Below, in pieces: positions 24,027 through 31,381 of a stretch of DNA of 64,000 nt. Made by a program: the position numbers and the translations under genes. The notes below the pieces were generated by a model. The model did no database searches and was not told the origin of the DNA. It saw only the letters and a list, made by a program, of their open reading frames with translations. This DNA comes from Pseudonocardia phyllosphaerae. GTDB lineage: Bacteria; Actinomycetota; Actinomycetes; Mycobacteriales; Pseudonocardiaceae. Where the stretch lies: the NCBI RefSeq assembly GCF_046546475.1, contig NZ_JBKGXS010000002.1, forward strand, positions 434,001 through 498,000, written 5' to 3'. Position 1 is the first letter of the stretch. Each line of letters begins with the position of its first letter.

Positions 24027-24027
24027 G
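23961..24027. repeat. 24-bp inverted repeat across the cobB/cobE junction
   Basis: The arms 23961-23984 and 24004-24027 pair at 23 of 24 positions with a 19-nt loop. One arm contains the cobB stop and the other a second copy of the same GTG start context for the CobE-like gene. It looks like an inserted palindromic element that kept both genes readable. Confidence 0.85.
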
Positions 24028-25543
24028 GTGCGGTGCGGGCCGCCGCGACGAACCGCGCGACCGCGTCGGGGACCCCGGCCGGGTGGGTGTGCAGGAACGA
24101 CGCGTGCACCCCGCCGCCGGCGTAGCCCTCCGGTTCCCCGCCGCGCCACGCCCAGGCCGGGGTCGTGCCGGCGCGCGGGGTGACAGCGCAGCGGTGGAAC
24201 TCGTGCGCCGACGCCCGCGCCCCGGCCGGAAACAGCGGCGACGGCGAGACGGCGACGGCGTCGCGGTAGCCGAGGGTGAGCCTCGGGGTCATCCCGGCCG
24301 ACGCGTCGAGCACCCCGCACATGTCGACGCCGTCGAGGTCGCGGCACAGGTACAGCAGCCCGCCGCACTCGGCGTGCACCGGCGCCCCGGACGCGGCGAG
24401 ACGGGCGACGTCGTCGCGCAGGGACCTGTTGTCCCCCAACGCCCCGACGTGCTCCTCGGGGAACCCGCCGGGCAGCACCAGCGCGGCGGTGCCCGTGGGA
24501 AGCGCCGGGTCGTGCAGCGGGTCGAACCGGACGACGTCGGCGCCGGCGGCGGTGAGCAGCTCGGCGTGCTCGGCGTAGCCGAACCCGAACGCCGGTCCCC
24601 CGGCGAGCGCGACGACCGGCCGGGCGCCCGGGCCTCCCGCCCCCAGGGGCACGCCCGGGGCATCCGTGGCAGCGAGGGTGCCCCCGGGGGCATCAGGAGC
24701 GTCGGCACCGGCAGCGGCCACCTCCGCGTGCGGGTCCCAGACCGGCCCCTCCGGCAGCGGCCGGGCCAGGGCGACGACGGCGTCGAGGTCCACGTGCTCG
24801 GCGACGAGCTCGGCCATCGCCTCGACGGCGCCGGTCGCCGCGGCCCCGTGCTCCGCGGCGGTCACCAGCCCGAGATGCCGCGACGGCACCGCCAGCTCCG
24901 CGCGCCGCGGCACGGCGCCGAGCACCGGGAGCCCGATCTCCTCGGCCGCGTCCCGGCAGACCCGGGCGTGCCGCTCGGAGCCGACCCGGTTGAGGATCAC
25001 CCCTGCGACCTGCACCGACGGGTCGAACGAGCGGAACCCGTGCAGCAGCGCGGCCAGCGACCGCGACTGCCCCCGGACGTCGACGACCAGCACCACCGGC
25101 GCCCCGAGCTCGGCCGCCACCGAGGCCGTCGATGCAGCACTGATGTGCGCTCCGCCTGCGCTCCGCGCTGCACCGATGTGCGCTCCGCCTGCGCTCCGCG
25201 CTGCACCGATGTGCGCTCCGCCTGCGCTCCGCGCTGCCCCGTCGCCGATCCGACCGTCGAACAACCCCATGACGCCCTCGACGACGGCGACGTCGCACCC
25301 GGCGGCACCGTGCCGGGCCAGCGGTGCGATCCGCTGCGGGCCCTGCAGCACGACGTCGAGGTTCCGGCCGGGCCGCCCGGCGGCGAGGGTGTGGTAGCCG
25401 GGGTCGATGTAGTCCGGCCCGACCTTGAACGGTGCGACCCGGGACCCGCGGCGGCGCAGCGCGGCCATCAGGCCGGTCGCGATCGTCGTCTTCCCGCTGC
25501 CCGACGCCGGCGCGGCGACGACCAGCGCGCGCGGACTCACCAC
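24023..25543 (-). CDS. cobB: Cobyrinate/hydrogenobyrinate a,c-diamide synthase CobB
   Basis: ATP- and glutamine-dependent amidation of carboxylates a and c of the corrin ring. The N-terminal domain has the P-loop SGSGKTTIATGLMAAL and VVEGVMGLFDGR; the C-terminal glutaminase domain has VHAECGGLLYLC (nucleophile Cys) and a late His in SAHEFHRC. At 506 residues it is longer than usual because of two in-frame insertions: three 11-residue repeats after GLFDGR and a palindrome-derived stretch in the inter-domain linker. It starts at GTG 25543, 4 nt after cobO. Confidence 0.93.
   Translation of the reverse strand: MVSPRALVVAAPASGSGKTTIATGLMAALRRRGSRVAPFKVGPDYIDPGYHTLAAGRPGRNLDVVLQGPQRIAPLARHGAAGCDVAVVEGVMGLFDGRIGDGAARSAGGAHIGAARSAGGAHIGAARSAGGAHISAASTASVAAELGAPVVLVVDVRGQSRSLAALLHGFRSFDPSVQVAGVILNRVGSERHARVCRDAAEEIGLPVLGAVPRRAELAVPSRHLGLVTAAEHGAAATGAVEAMAELVAEHVDLDAVVALARPLPEGPVWDPHAEVAAAGADAPDAPGGTLAATDAPGVPLGAGGPGARPVVALAGGPAFGFGYAEHAELLTAAGADVVRFDPLHDPALPTGTAALVLPGGFPEEHVGALGDNRSLRDDVARLAASGAPVHAECGGLLYLCRDLDGVDMCGVLDASAGMTPRLTLGYRDAVAVSPSPLFPAGARASAHEFHRCAVTPRAGTTPAWAWRGGEPEGYAGGGVHASFLHTHPAGVPDAVARFVAAARTAP
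24639..24691. repeat. G/C palindromic element inside cobB, related to 56542-56595
   Basis: The arms 24639-24656 and 24674-24691 pair at 15 of 18 positions. The right arm plus flank (24672-24694) agrees with 56576-56598 at 20 of 23 positions. It is read in frame in the linker between the two CobB domains (residues about 285-302). Confidence 0.6.
25142..25240. repeat. 3 x 33-bp tandem repeat inside cobB
   Basis: Units at 25142, 25175 and 25208 are identical except for one base at the end of the third. On the coding strand each unit gives GAARSAGGAHI. The 33-residue insertion follows the conserved GLFDGR and precedes the strand GAPVVLVVDV, that is, a surface loop of the ATP domain. Confidence 0.95.
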
Positions 25544-25547
25544 GTGG

Positions 25548-26162
25548 TCACCACTCGATGCCCCGCTGGCCCTTCTGCCCGGCGTCCATCGGGTGCTTGA
25601 TCTTCGTCGTCTCCAGGACCAGGTCCGCGGCCTCGATCAGCGCAGGCGGCGCGTCCCGCCCTGTGATGATCACGTGCTGCTGCCCGGGCCGGTTCGTCAG
25701 CACGTCCACGACCTCGTCGACGTCGATCCAGCCCCACTTCAGCGGGTAGGTGAACTCGTCGAGCACGTAGACGCGGTGGGTCTCGGCCTCGATCCGGCGG
25801 CGGATCTCCGCCCAGCCCTCGCGGGCGTCGGCGGCGTGGTCGGTCTCGGTGCCCTGCTTACGCGACCACGACCAGCCCGAGCCCATCTTGTGCCACTCGA
25901 TCGGCCCGCCCTGCCCGGTCTCCTCGTGCACCCTGCCGAGCGCGAGGAAGGCCTCCTCCTCGCCGATCTTCCACTTCGCGGACTTCACGAACTGGAACAC
26001 CCCGATCGACCAGCCCTGGTTCCAGCCGCGCAGCGCGGTCCCGAACGCCGCGGTCGACTTCCCCTTCATCTCACCGGTGTGCACCACCAGCAGCGGGCGG
26101 TTGCGGCGCTGGCGGGTCGTCAGCCCATCGTCGGGTGTGACGGACACCTGTCCCTGCGGCAC
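25548..26162 (-). CDS. cobO: Cob(I)yrinic acid a,c-diamide adenosyltransferase CobO
   Basis: Attaches the 5'-deoxyadenosyl group from ATP to cobalt in corrinoids. The 204-residue CobO/BtuR protein has the P-loop HTGEMKGKSTAAFGTALR, FQFVKSAKWKIGEE, and VYVLDEFTYPLKWGW; it ends at KGQRGIEW as family members do. GTG 26162 is the start. It lies between the chelatase gene (18-nt gap) and cobB, in the same order as in M. tuberculosis. Confidence 0.96.
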   Translation of the reverse strand: MPQGQVSVTPDDGLTTRQRRNRPLLVVHTGEMKGKSTAAFGTALRGWNQGWSIGVFQFVKSAKWKIGEEEAFLALGRVHEETGQGGPIEWHKMGSGWSWSRKQGTETDHAADAREGWAEIRRRIEAETHRVYVLDEFTYPLKWGWIDVDEVVDVLTNRPGQQHVIITGRDAPPALIEAADLVLETTKIKHPMDAGQKGQRGIEW

Positions 26163-26179
26163 GGTCGTTCTCCTTCTGC

Positions 26180-28384
26180 TCAGGCGGCGTGCGCGGACCG
26201 GGCGGATCGCACCAGGTCGCCCACGCTGTCGGCGGTCAGCTCGTCGAGGGTCACCAGCTCGCCACCGGCCGCGGCGGCCAGCGGCGCAGCCAGCCCCAGC
26301 CGGACGTGCCCGGCCTCGCAGTCGACGACGACGGTGTGCACACCGTCCTCGGCCAGCAGCCCGGCGGCGCGGCGGGCGTCGGCGACCGGGTCGCCGCCCT
26401 CCCGGGCCGGGACGGTCGCCCGCCCGTCGGTGAGCAGGACGACCAGCGGACGGCGGCGCGGGTCGCGGCGGCGTTCGGCGGTGAGCACGGCGCGGGCCCT
26501 GAGCAGGCCGTCGGCGAGCGGGGTGCGGCCTCCGGTGCGCAGCTTCGCGAGCCGCTGCTGCGCGGTCGGGACCGACGACGTCGGCGGCAACGCCAGCTCG
26601 GCCGACCGGGCCCGGAACGTCACGAGCCCGACCTTGTCGCGACGCTGGTAGGCGTCGCGCAGCAGGCCGAGCACGGCGCCGGACACCGCGGTCATCCGCC
26701 GGCGCGCGGCCATCGACCCGGACGCGTCGACGACGAACAGCACCAGATTGCCCTCGCGTCCCTCGCGCTCGGCGCGGCGCAGGTCCGAGCGCCGCACGAG
26801 CAGCCCGGGCCCGCGGCGTCCGCGGTCGTGCTGGTGCGGGGCGGCGGCGAGCACCGTCCCGGCCAGGTGCAGGTCCGCAGCGCGGGTGGTGCCGCCGTCG
26901 GTGGGGCGCACGACGCGGCCGGTGTCGGTGCGGGCCCGCGACCGGCGCCCGGGGGCACCGGCGCCGAGGCCGGGGACCTGGAACTTACGGACGGTCGCGC
27001 GGTGCAGCCGGGCCGCGTCCCCGACCGTGACCGCGCGGCCCTCGCCGCCGTCGCCGCCGGGCTCGCCCTGCTGCCCGGTGCCCTCCTGCTCGGCGCCCTG
27101 CCGGTCGGCGGGCTGCGGGATCTCGTCGGCCGGGGTGCCGTCCGGGCTCTCCTGCGACGGCGCCTCCGGGGTGCCGTTCGCGGCGTCCTGCGCCCCCGGG
27201 GTGCCGTCCGGGCCGGAGCCGTCGCCGCGATCCGGGTCGGCGTCGGTGTCCTGGCCGGGTCCGTCGGGAGCCTGCCTCTCGGGGCCGGTGTCGCCGGGCT
27301 CGTCCGGGCCGCCGTCGCCGGGATCCGGGTCGGGGTCGTCGTCGGGGTCCGGGTCGTCACCCAGGTGGTCCTCGGCGTCGCGCAGCGCCTCGTCGAGGTC
27401 CTTCTCGTCCAGGCCCGGCTCGTCGAAGGGGTCCCGGCGCCGGCGGTGCGGCAGGGCGAGGGTCGCGGCGACCCGCACGTCGTCGGCGGTGATCGCGTCG
27501 CGGCCCTCCCAGGCCGCGTGCGCCGCCGCGGTGCGGGTGATGACCAGGTCGGCGCGCATGCCGTCGACGTCGAAGCGGGCACACACGAACGCGATCCGGC
27601 GCAGCTCCCGGTCGGAGACCTCGACCTTCCCGACCCGGGTGCGGGCGGCACGCAGCCGCTGCGCCAGCGCGGTCTCCTCGTCGGCGAAGCGGGCGACGAA
27701 GGCGGCCGGGTCGTCGTCGAACTCCATCCGGCGACGCGTGACCTCGGCCCGGGTGTCGACGTCGCGGCTGGCGCGCACCTCGACGGTCAGCCCGAAGCGG
27801 TCGAGCAGCTGCGGGCGCAGCTCCCCCTCCTCCGGGTTCATCGTCCCGACCAGCAGGAACTTCGCGGCGTGGGAGACGGAGACGCCGTCGCGCTCGACGT
27901 GCGCGCGACCCATCGCGGCGGCGTCGAGCAGCAGGTCGACGAGGTGGTCGTGGAGCAGGTTGACCTCGTCCACGTAGAGCACGCCGCGGTGCGCCTCGGC
28001 GAGCAGCCCCGGCTGGTAGGCGCGGCGGCCCTCGGCGAGGGCCTGCTCCAGGTCCAGCGAGCCGACCAACCGGTCCTCGGTGGCGCCCACGGGCAGCTCG
28101 ACCAGCCGCGCGGGCCGGGTCACCGACGGCGCGTCCGGTGGGTGCGGGCCGTCCGGGCAGTCCGGGTCGGGGTCGGCGGGGTCGCAGCCGAAGCGGCAGC
28201 CCTGCACGACCCGCAGCTCGGGCAGCAGCGACGCGAGCGCCCGCACCGCTGTCGACTTGGCGGTGCCCTTCTCTCCGCGCACGAGCACCCCGCCGACGCC
28301 GGGGTGGACGGCGTTGAGCAGCAACGCCAGGCGCAGGTCGTCGTGGCCGACGACGGCGGAGAAGGGGAAACGCGGAGAACTCAC
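26180..28384 (-). CDS. ChlI/ChlD-type AAA+/VWA chelatase subunit (fusion)
   Basis: A 734-residue motor subunit for metal insertion, combining the I and D parts of Mg/Co chelatase. Residues 1-320 form the AAA+ domain: Walker A VRGEKGTAKSTAVRAL, Walker B GVLYVDEVNLL, and the arginine-rich sensor region. Residues ~330-450 are a very acidic Asp/Pro/Gly linker. The C-terminal VWA domain has the MIDAS motif DASGS with Thr and Asp later (GGRTPLADG, LLTDGRA). It probably serves the aerobic cobaltochelatase with CobN, which is not in the window. GTG 28384 overlaps the cobQ stop. Confidence 0.9.
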   Translation of the reverse strand: MSSPRFPFSAVVGHDDLRLALLLNAVHPGVGGVLVRGEKGTAKSTAVRALASLLPELRVVQGCRFGCDPADPDPDCPDGPHPPDAPSVTRPARLVELPVGATEDRLVGSLDLEQALAEGRRAYQPGLLAEAHRGVLYVDEVNLLHDHLVDLLLDAAAMGRAHVERDGVSVSHAAKFLLVGTMNPEEGELRPQLLDRFGLTVEVRASRDVDTRAEVTRRRMEFDDDPAAFVARFADEETALAQRLRAARTRVGKVEVSDRELRRIAFVCARFDVDGMRADLVITRTAAAHAAWEGRDAITADDVRVAATLALPHRRRRDPFDEPGLDEKDLDEALRDAEDHLGDDPDPDDDPDPDPGDGGPDEPGDTGPERQAPDGPGQDTDADPDRGDGSGPDGTPGAQDAANGTPEAPSQESPDGTPADEIPQPADRQGAEQEGTGQQGEPGGDGGEGRAVTVGDAARLHRATVRKFQVPGLGAGAPGRRSRARTDTGRVVRPTDGGTTRAADLHLAGTVLAAAPHQHDRGRRGPGLLVRRSDLRRAEREGREGNLVLFVVDASGSMAARRRMTAVSGAVLGLLRDAYQRRDKVGLVTFRARSAELALPPTSSVPTAQQRLAKLRTGGRTPLADGLLRARAVLTAERRRDPRRRPLVVLLTDGRATVPAREGGDPVADARRAAGLLAEDGVHTVVVDCEAGHVRLGLAAPLAAAAGGELVTLDELTADSVGDLVRSARSAHAA

Positions 28385-29931
28385 GGCTGCGAGGCTGCCA
28401 GACGCGACGTCACGACCGGCAGTTCCGGCGACGCACCGTGGCGGATCACATGCTCAAGTGTCGACATGTCCAGATGATGTTCGACCAGGTCGGCCAGCAG
28501 ATCCGCCTGCCGGGTGCGTTCCGCGGCGAACGAGGTGTCGTCCGCCACCCGGAACCCGTCGCGGCCGGCCTCGGCGGCGAGGCGGATCAGCAGCAGCCTG
28601 CGGAACGCGTCGTTCTCGGCGAGCCCGTGCCAGTGCGTGCCCAGCACGTTCCCCCGGTCCGAGCCCTCCCCGTCCGGGGCGTCGCCCAGCAGCGCCGGGT
28701 CGCCGGAGCGCACGACGCGGCCATGGTGGATCTCGTAGCCGGTCACCGGGACGCCCCACGCGGTCGTCGTCGGGGTGCCGAGGTGCTTGGCCGGGTCGAA
28801 CGCGATGTCCAGGTCGAGCAGCCCGAGCCCGGGAACGGTGGTGCCGGGCGCGGCCTCGGCGCCGTCCGGATCGGTGATCGTGGTGCCGAGCATCTGGTAG
28901 CCGCCGCAGATGCCGAGCACCGGGCGCCCGGCAGCGGCGTGCGCGGCGACCGCGTCGGCCATCCCGGACGACCGCAGCCAGGCCAGGTCCGACACCGTCG
29001 CCTTCGACCCGGGCAGGACGACAACGTCGGTGTCGGCGATCCGGGACGGCTCGGTCACGTAGCGGACGGCGACGCCGGGCTCGCAGGCCAGCGCCTCGGC
29101 GTCGGTGGCGTTGGAGATCCGCGGGAACCGGACGACGGCGACGCGCAGCCACTGGTCCCCGCGCGGCGGTGCGGGGCGGCCGAGCACCCCGTCGCCGACG
29201 GCGGACAGCGAGTCCTCGGCGTCGAGCCAGAGCCCGTCGGCCCAGGGCAGGACGCCGAGGGTGGGACGCCCGGTCAGCTCGCGGAGCTGGTCGAGGCCGG
29301 GGTCGAGCAGCCGCGGGTCGCCGCGGAACTTGTTGATCACGAAGCCGGCGACGAGTGCCTGGTCGGCCGGGTCGAGGACGGCGAGGGTGCCGAACAGGTG
29401 GGCGAGCACCCCGCCGCGGTCGATGTCGCCGACGACGAGCACCGGCAGGTCGTTGCGCCGCGCGAACCCCATGTTGGCGAGGTCGGTGGGGCGCAGGTTG
29501 ATCTCGGCCGGGGAGCCGGCGCCCTCGCAGACGACGACGTCGTAGCGGGACCGCAGGCTCGTCAGCGAGTCGGCGACGACGTCGGCGAGCGCCGCCGTGC
29601 GGTGCCGGTAGGACAGCGCGGACACCTGCCCATCGGCGCGGCCACGCACGACGACCTGCGAGGTGCGGTCGCTGCCCGGTTTGAGCAACACCGGGTTCAG
29701 GTCGACGCCCGGGGTGATCCCGCAGGCGAACGCCTGCATGGCCTGGGCGCGGCCGATCTCGCCGCCGTCGGGGGTGACGACGGAGTTGTTGCTCATGTTC
29801 TGCGCCTTGAACGGGGCGACGGAGACACCGCGGCGGGCCAGGACCCGGCAGATCCCGGCGACGACGGCGCTCTTGCCCGCGTCCGACGTCGTGCCCGCGA
29901 TCAGTACCGCTCCCCCGCTGCCCACGCCCAC
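28381..29931 (-). CDS. cobQ: Cobyric acid synthase CobQ
   Basis: Amidates carboxylates b, d, e and g of adenosylcobyrinic diamide. The 516-residue protein begins with the dethiobiotin-synthetase-like P-loop AGTTSDAGKSAVVAGICR and SVAPFKAQNMSNNS, and has the glutaminase nucleophile region PVLGICGGYQMLG and a late His in THWHGLAEND. GTG 29931 is the longest start; GTG 29925 would be 7 nt after a GATACT hexamer and could be the leaderless start. First gene of the cobQ-chelatase-cobO-cobB-cobE series, divergent from surf1 with only 46 nt between. Confidence 0.95.
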   Translation of the reverse strand: MGVGSGGAVLIAGTTSDAGKSAVVAGICRVLARRGVSVAPFKAQNMSNNSVVTPDGGEIGRAQAMQAFACGITPGVDLNPVLLKPGSDRTSQVVVRGRADGQVSALSYRHRTAALADVVADSLTSLRSRYDVVVCEGAGSPAEINLRPTDLANMGFARRNDLPVLVVGDIDRGGVLAHLFGTLAVLDPADQALVAGFVINKFRGDPRLLDPGLDQLRELTGRPTLGVLPWADGLWLDAEDSLSAVGDGVLGRPAPPRGDQWLRVAVVRFPRISNATDAEALACEPGVAVRYVTEPSRIADTDVVVLPGSKATVSDLAWLRSSGMADAVAAHAAAGRPVLGICGGYQMLGTTITDPDGAEAAPGTTVPGLGLLDLDIAFDPAKHLGTPTTTAWGVPVTGYEIHHGRVVRSGDPALLGDAPDGEGSDRGNVLGTHWHGLAENDAFRRLLLIRLAAEAGRDGFRVADDTSFAAERTRQADLLADLVEHHLDMSTLEHVIRHGASPELPVVTSRLAASQP

Positions 29932-29977
29932 CAGTATCGGATCACCGGTACGCGGGCCGGTGGCTACCCTGGCGGTC

Positions 29978-30997
29978 GTGCGTTTCCTGCTGCGTCCGGG
30001 GTGGATCGCGTTCGTCGTCGCGGTCCTGGCCTTCGTGGTCGCCTGCTACACCCTGCTGGCCCCGTGGCAGTTCGGCCGGGAGGAGCAGCGCAACGCGGAG
30101 AGCCGGGCGATCGCGCAGGCCGACGCGACCCCGCCGGTGCCGTTCGCGTCGCTGGTACCGGGCACGGAGATCCCCGGTGACGCGGTGTGGCGCCGGGTCG
30201 CGCTGACCGGCGAGTTCGACCGTGCGGCCGAGAGCGTCGTCCGGCTGCGGGTGGTCGACGGGAGCCCGGCGTTCGAGGTGCTGACGCCGCTGCGGCTCAC
30301 CGACGGGCGGGTCGTCGTCGTGGACCGGGGCTCGGTGCAGGCCGGTGACCGCGGCCGGGTCCCCGCCTACGCCCCGGCCCCGGCCGGGCCGGTGACCGTC
30401 GACGGGCGGCTGCGCACCGACGAGAACGACCCGCAGGCGCGGGCCCCGCTGACCGGCGAGGGCGTCCCGCAGGTCTACGCCGCGGACTCCCGCTCGGTGG
30501 CCGCCGCGACCGGGATCCGCCCGCAGCCGGTGGCCGGCACGGTGACGCTGGAGGCGGGTCAGCCGGGAGTGCTGGACCCGATCCCGGTGGCGCCGTCGGG
30601 GGGCGGTGCGCCGTTCAGCAACTTCTCCTACGCCCTGCAGTGGCTGACCTTCGGCGCCGTCGCCCTGGTCGCGCTGGGCCTGTTCATCCGGCTGGAGCTG
30701 TTGCAGCGCAAGGGCGCCAAGACCGGCACGGACGCATCGGGCTCCGGTGCCGCACCGGCCGGTCGCGTCAGCCTGCGCGACCAGCTCGCCGGACGCGACG
30801 GGTACGGCGCCGACGCCCCCGCCTCCTCTGCTGAGCCGGCCGCAGACCCCGACTCCGCAGACCACGACTCCGCCGGGCAGGAGTGCGCGGGGCGCGAGTC
30901 CGCCGGGCAGGAGTGCGCGGGGCGCGAGTCCGCGGGGCGCGAGTCCGCGGGACGCAGGTCCGCCGGGCACGACGTTCCTGGCGGCCGCCCGCGCTGA
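29978..30997 (+). CDS. SURF1-family cytochrome oxidase assembly protein
   Basis: Membrane protein for haem a3/oxidase assembly. The 339-residue product has the canonical two helices: WIAFVVAVLAFVVACYTLL at the N-terminus, followed by WQFGREEQRN, and WLTFGAVALVALGLFIRLEL near residue 240; between them VVVDRGSV (usually V-RGW-) lies in the extracytoplasmic domain. The C-terminal ~60 residues are cytoplasmic and carry a repetitive SAGQECAGRE tract. TACCCT is 7 nt before GTG 29978, so the start is likely leaderless. It logically serves the oxidase of the ctaE locus. Confidence 0.88.
   Translation: MRFLLRPGWIAFVVAVLAFVVACYTLLAPWQFGREEQRNAESRAIAQADATPPVPFASLVPGTEIPGDAVWRRVALTGEFDRAAESVVRLRVVDGSPAFEVLTPLRLTDGRVVVVDRGSVQAGDRGRVPAYAPAPAGPVTVDGRLRTDENDPQARAPLTGEGVPQVYAADSRSVAAATGIRPQPVAGTVTLEAGQPGVLDPIPVAPSGGGAPFSNFSYALQWLTFGAVALVALGLFIRLELLQRKGAKTGTDASGSGAAPAGRVSLRDQLAGRDGYGADAPASSAEPAADPDSADHDSAGQECAGRESAGQECAGRESAGRESAGRRSAGHDVPGGRPR
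30868..30970 (+). repeat. 15/30-bp tandem repeat in the SURF1 C-terminus
   Basis: Units of the type GAGTCCGCGGGGCGC recur six to seven times, two of them as exact 30-bp copies (30881-30910 and 30911-30940). All are multiples of three and keep the frame, giving SAG(Q/R)E/CAGRE repeats. Confidence 0.85.
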
Positions 30998-31367
30998 CCC
31001 GGCCGGTTCGCACACCCCTGGACCGGTTCGCACACCCGAAATATGAGGTGTGCGGACCGTCCGCCGTGTGTGGGAACAACCGGCGTTCGCGCCGCCGGGG
31101 CCCGATGCGAGCCGGAGCAGGACCGTCGGTCCGGAAATACGTCAGCACGTGACGTACTGCGCGACCCCGCGCCCCCTCCGAGGGACCTGCCGGCGCCCCG
31201 CCACCACTCCGCCGGGCCCCTCCCCCGGAGAAGCCTCAGCAGGTGAGGCATGTGCGGGGCGCCCCCTGATCGGGAGACCGTCGCAGTCCCACCGTCTCGC
31301 ACGACCGTCGCAGGGCCGCCACCGGCCGCGAGACCGAACTGGTCCTGGACTGCACCCAGCCGTCGCC
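30998..31367. other. Gene-free repeat region between surf1 and cobD
   Basis: This 370-nt interval holds no supported gene. It contains a copy of the CACACC hairpin, a TACGTCAGCACGTGACGTA near-palindrome (31138-31156) and a pair of 17-bp inverted repeats, listed separately. Confidence 0.7.
31024..31059. repeat. Palindromic CACACC element with AT-rich loop (small copy)
   Basis: The arms CGGTTCGCACACC and GGTGTGCGGACCG pair at 12 of 13 positions around the loop CGAAATATGA. Reversed, it matches the core of 16731-16763 (CGCACACC, ATATTT, GGTGTGCG). A direct repeat of CCGGTTCGCACACCC precedes it at 31003. Confidence 0.8.
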
Positions 31368-31381
31368 TCACCTGCTGAGGC
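31233..31381. repeat. 17-bp perfect inverted repeats flanking 115 bp
   Basis: GCCTCAGCAGGTGAGGC (31233-31249) and its exact reverse complement (31365-31381) bound a 115-bp spacer. Each arm is also a small hairpin itself (CCTCA...TGAGG). The right arm contains the cobD stop codon. I see no target-site duplication and no ORF between the arms. Confidence 0.75.

Noticed and set aside
25142..25240. CRISPR-like array
   Set aside because: The three 33-bp units are directly adjacent without spacers, keep the cobB frame and have no cas genes nearby.
31043..31380. A cobalamin riboswitch or B12 leader near cobD
   Set aside because: No B12 box or CCGCCACTG core is present on either strand between surf1 and cobD, and cobD appears to be leaderless on the other side.
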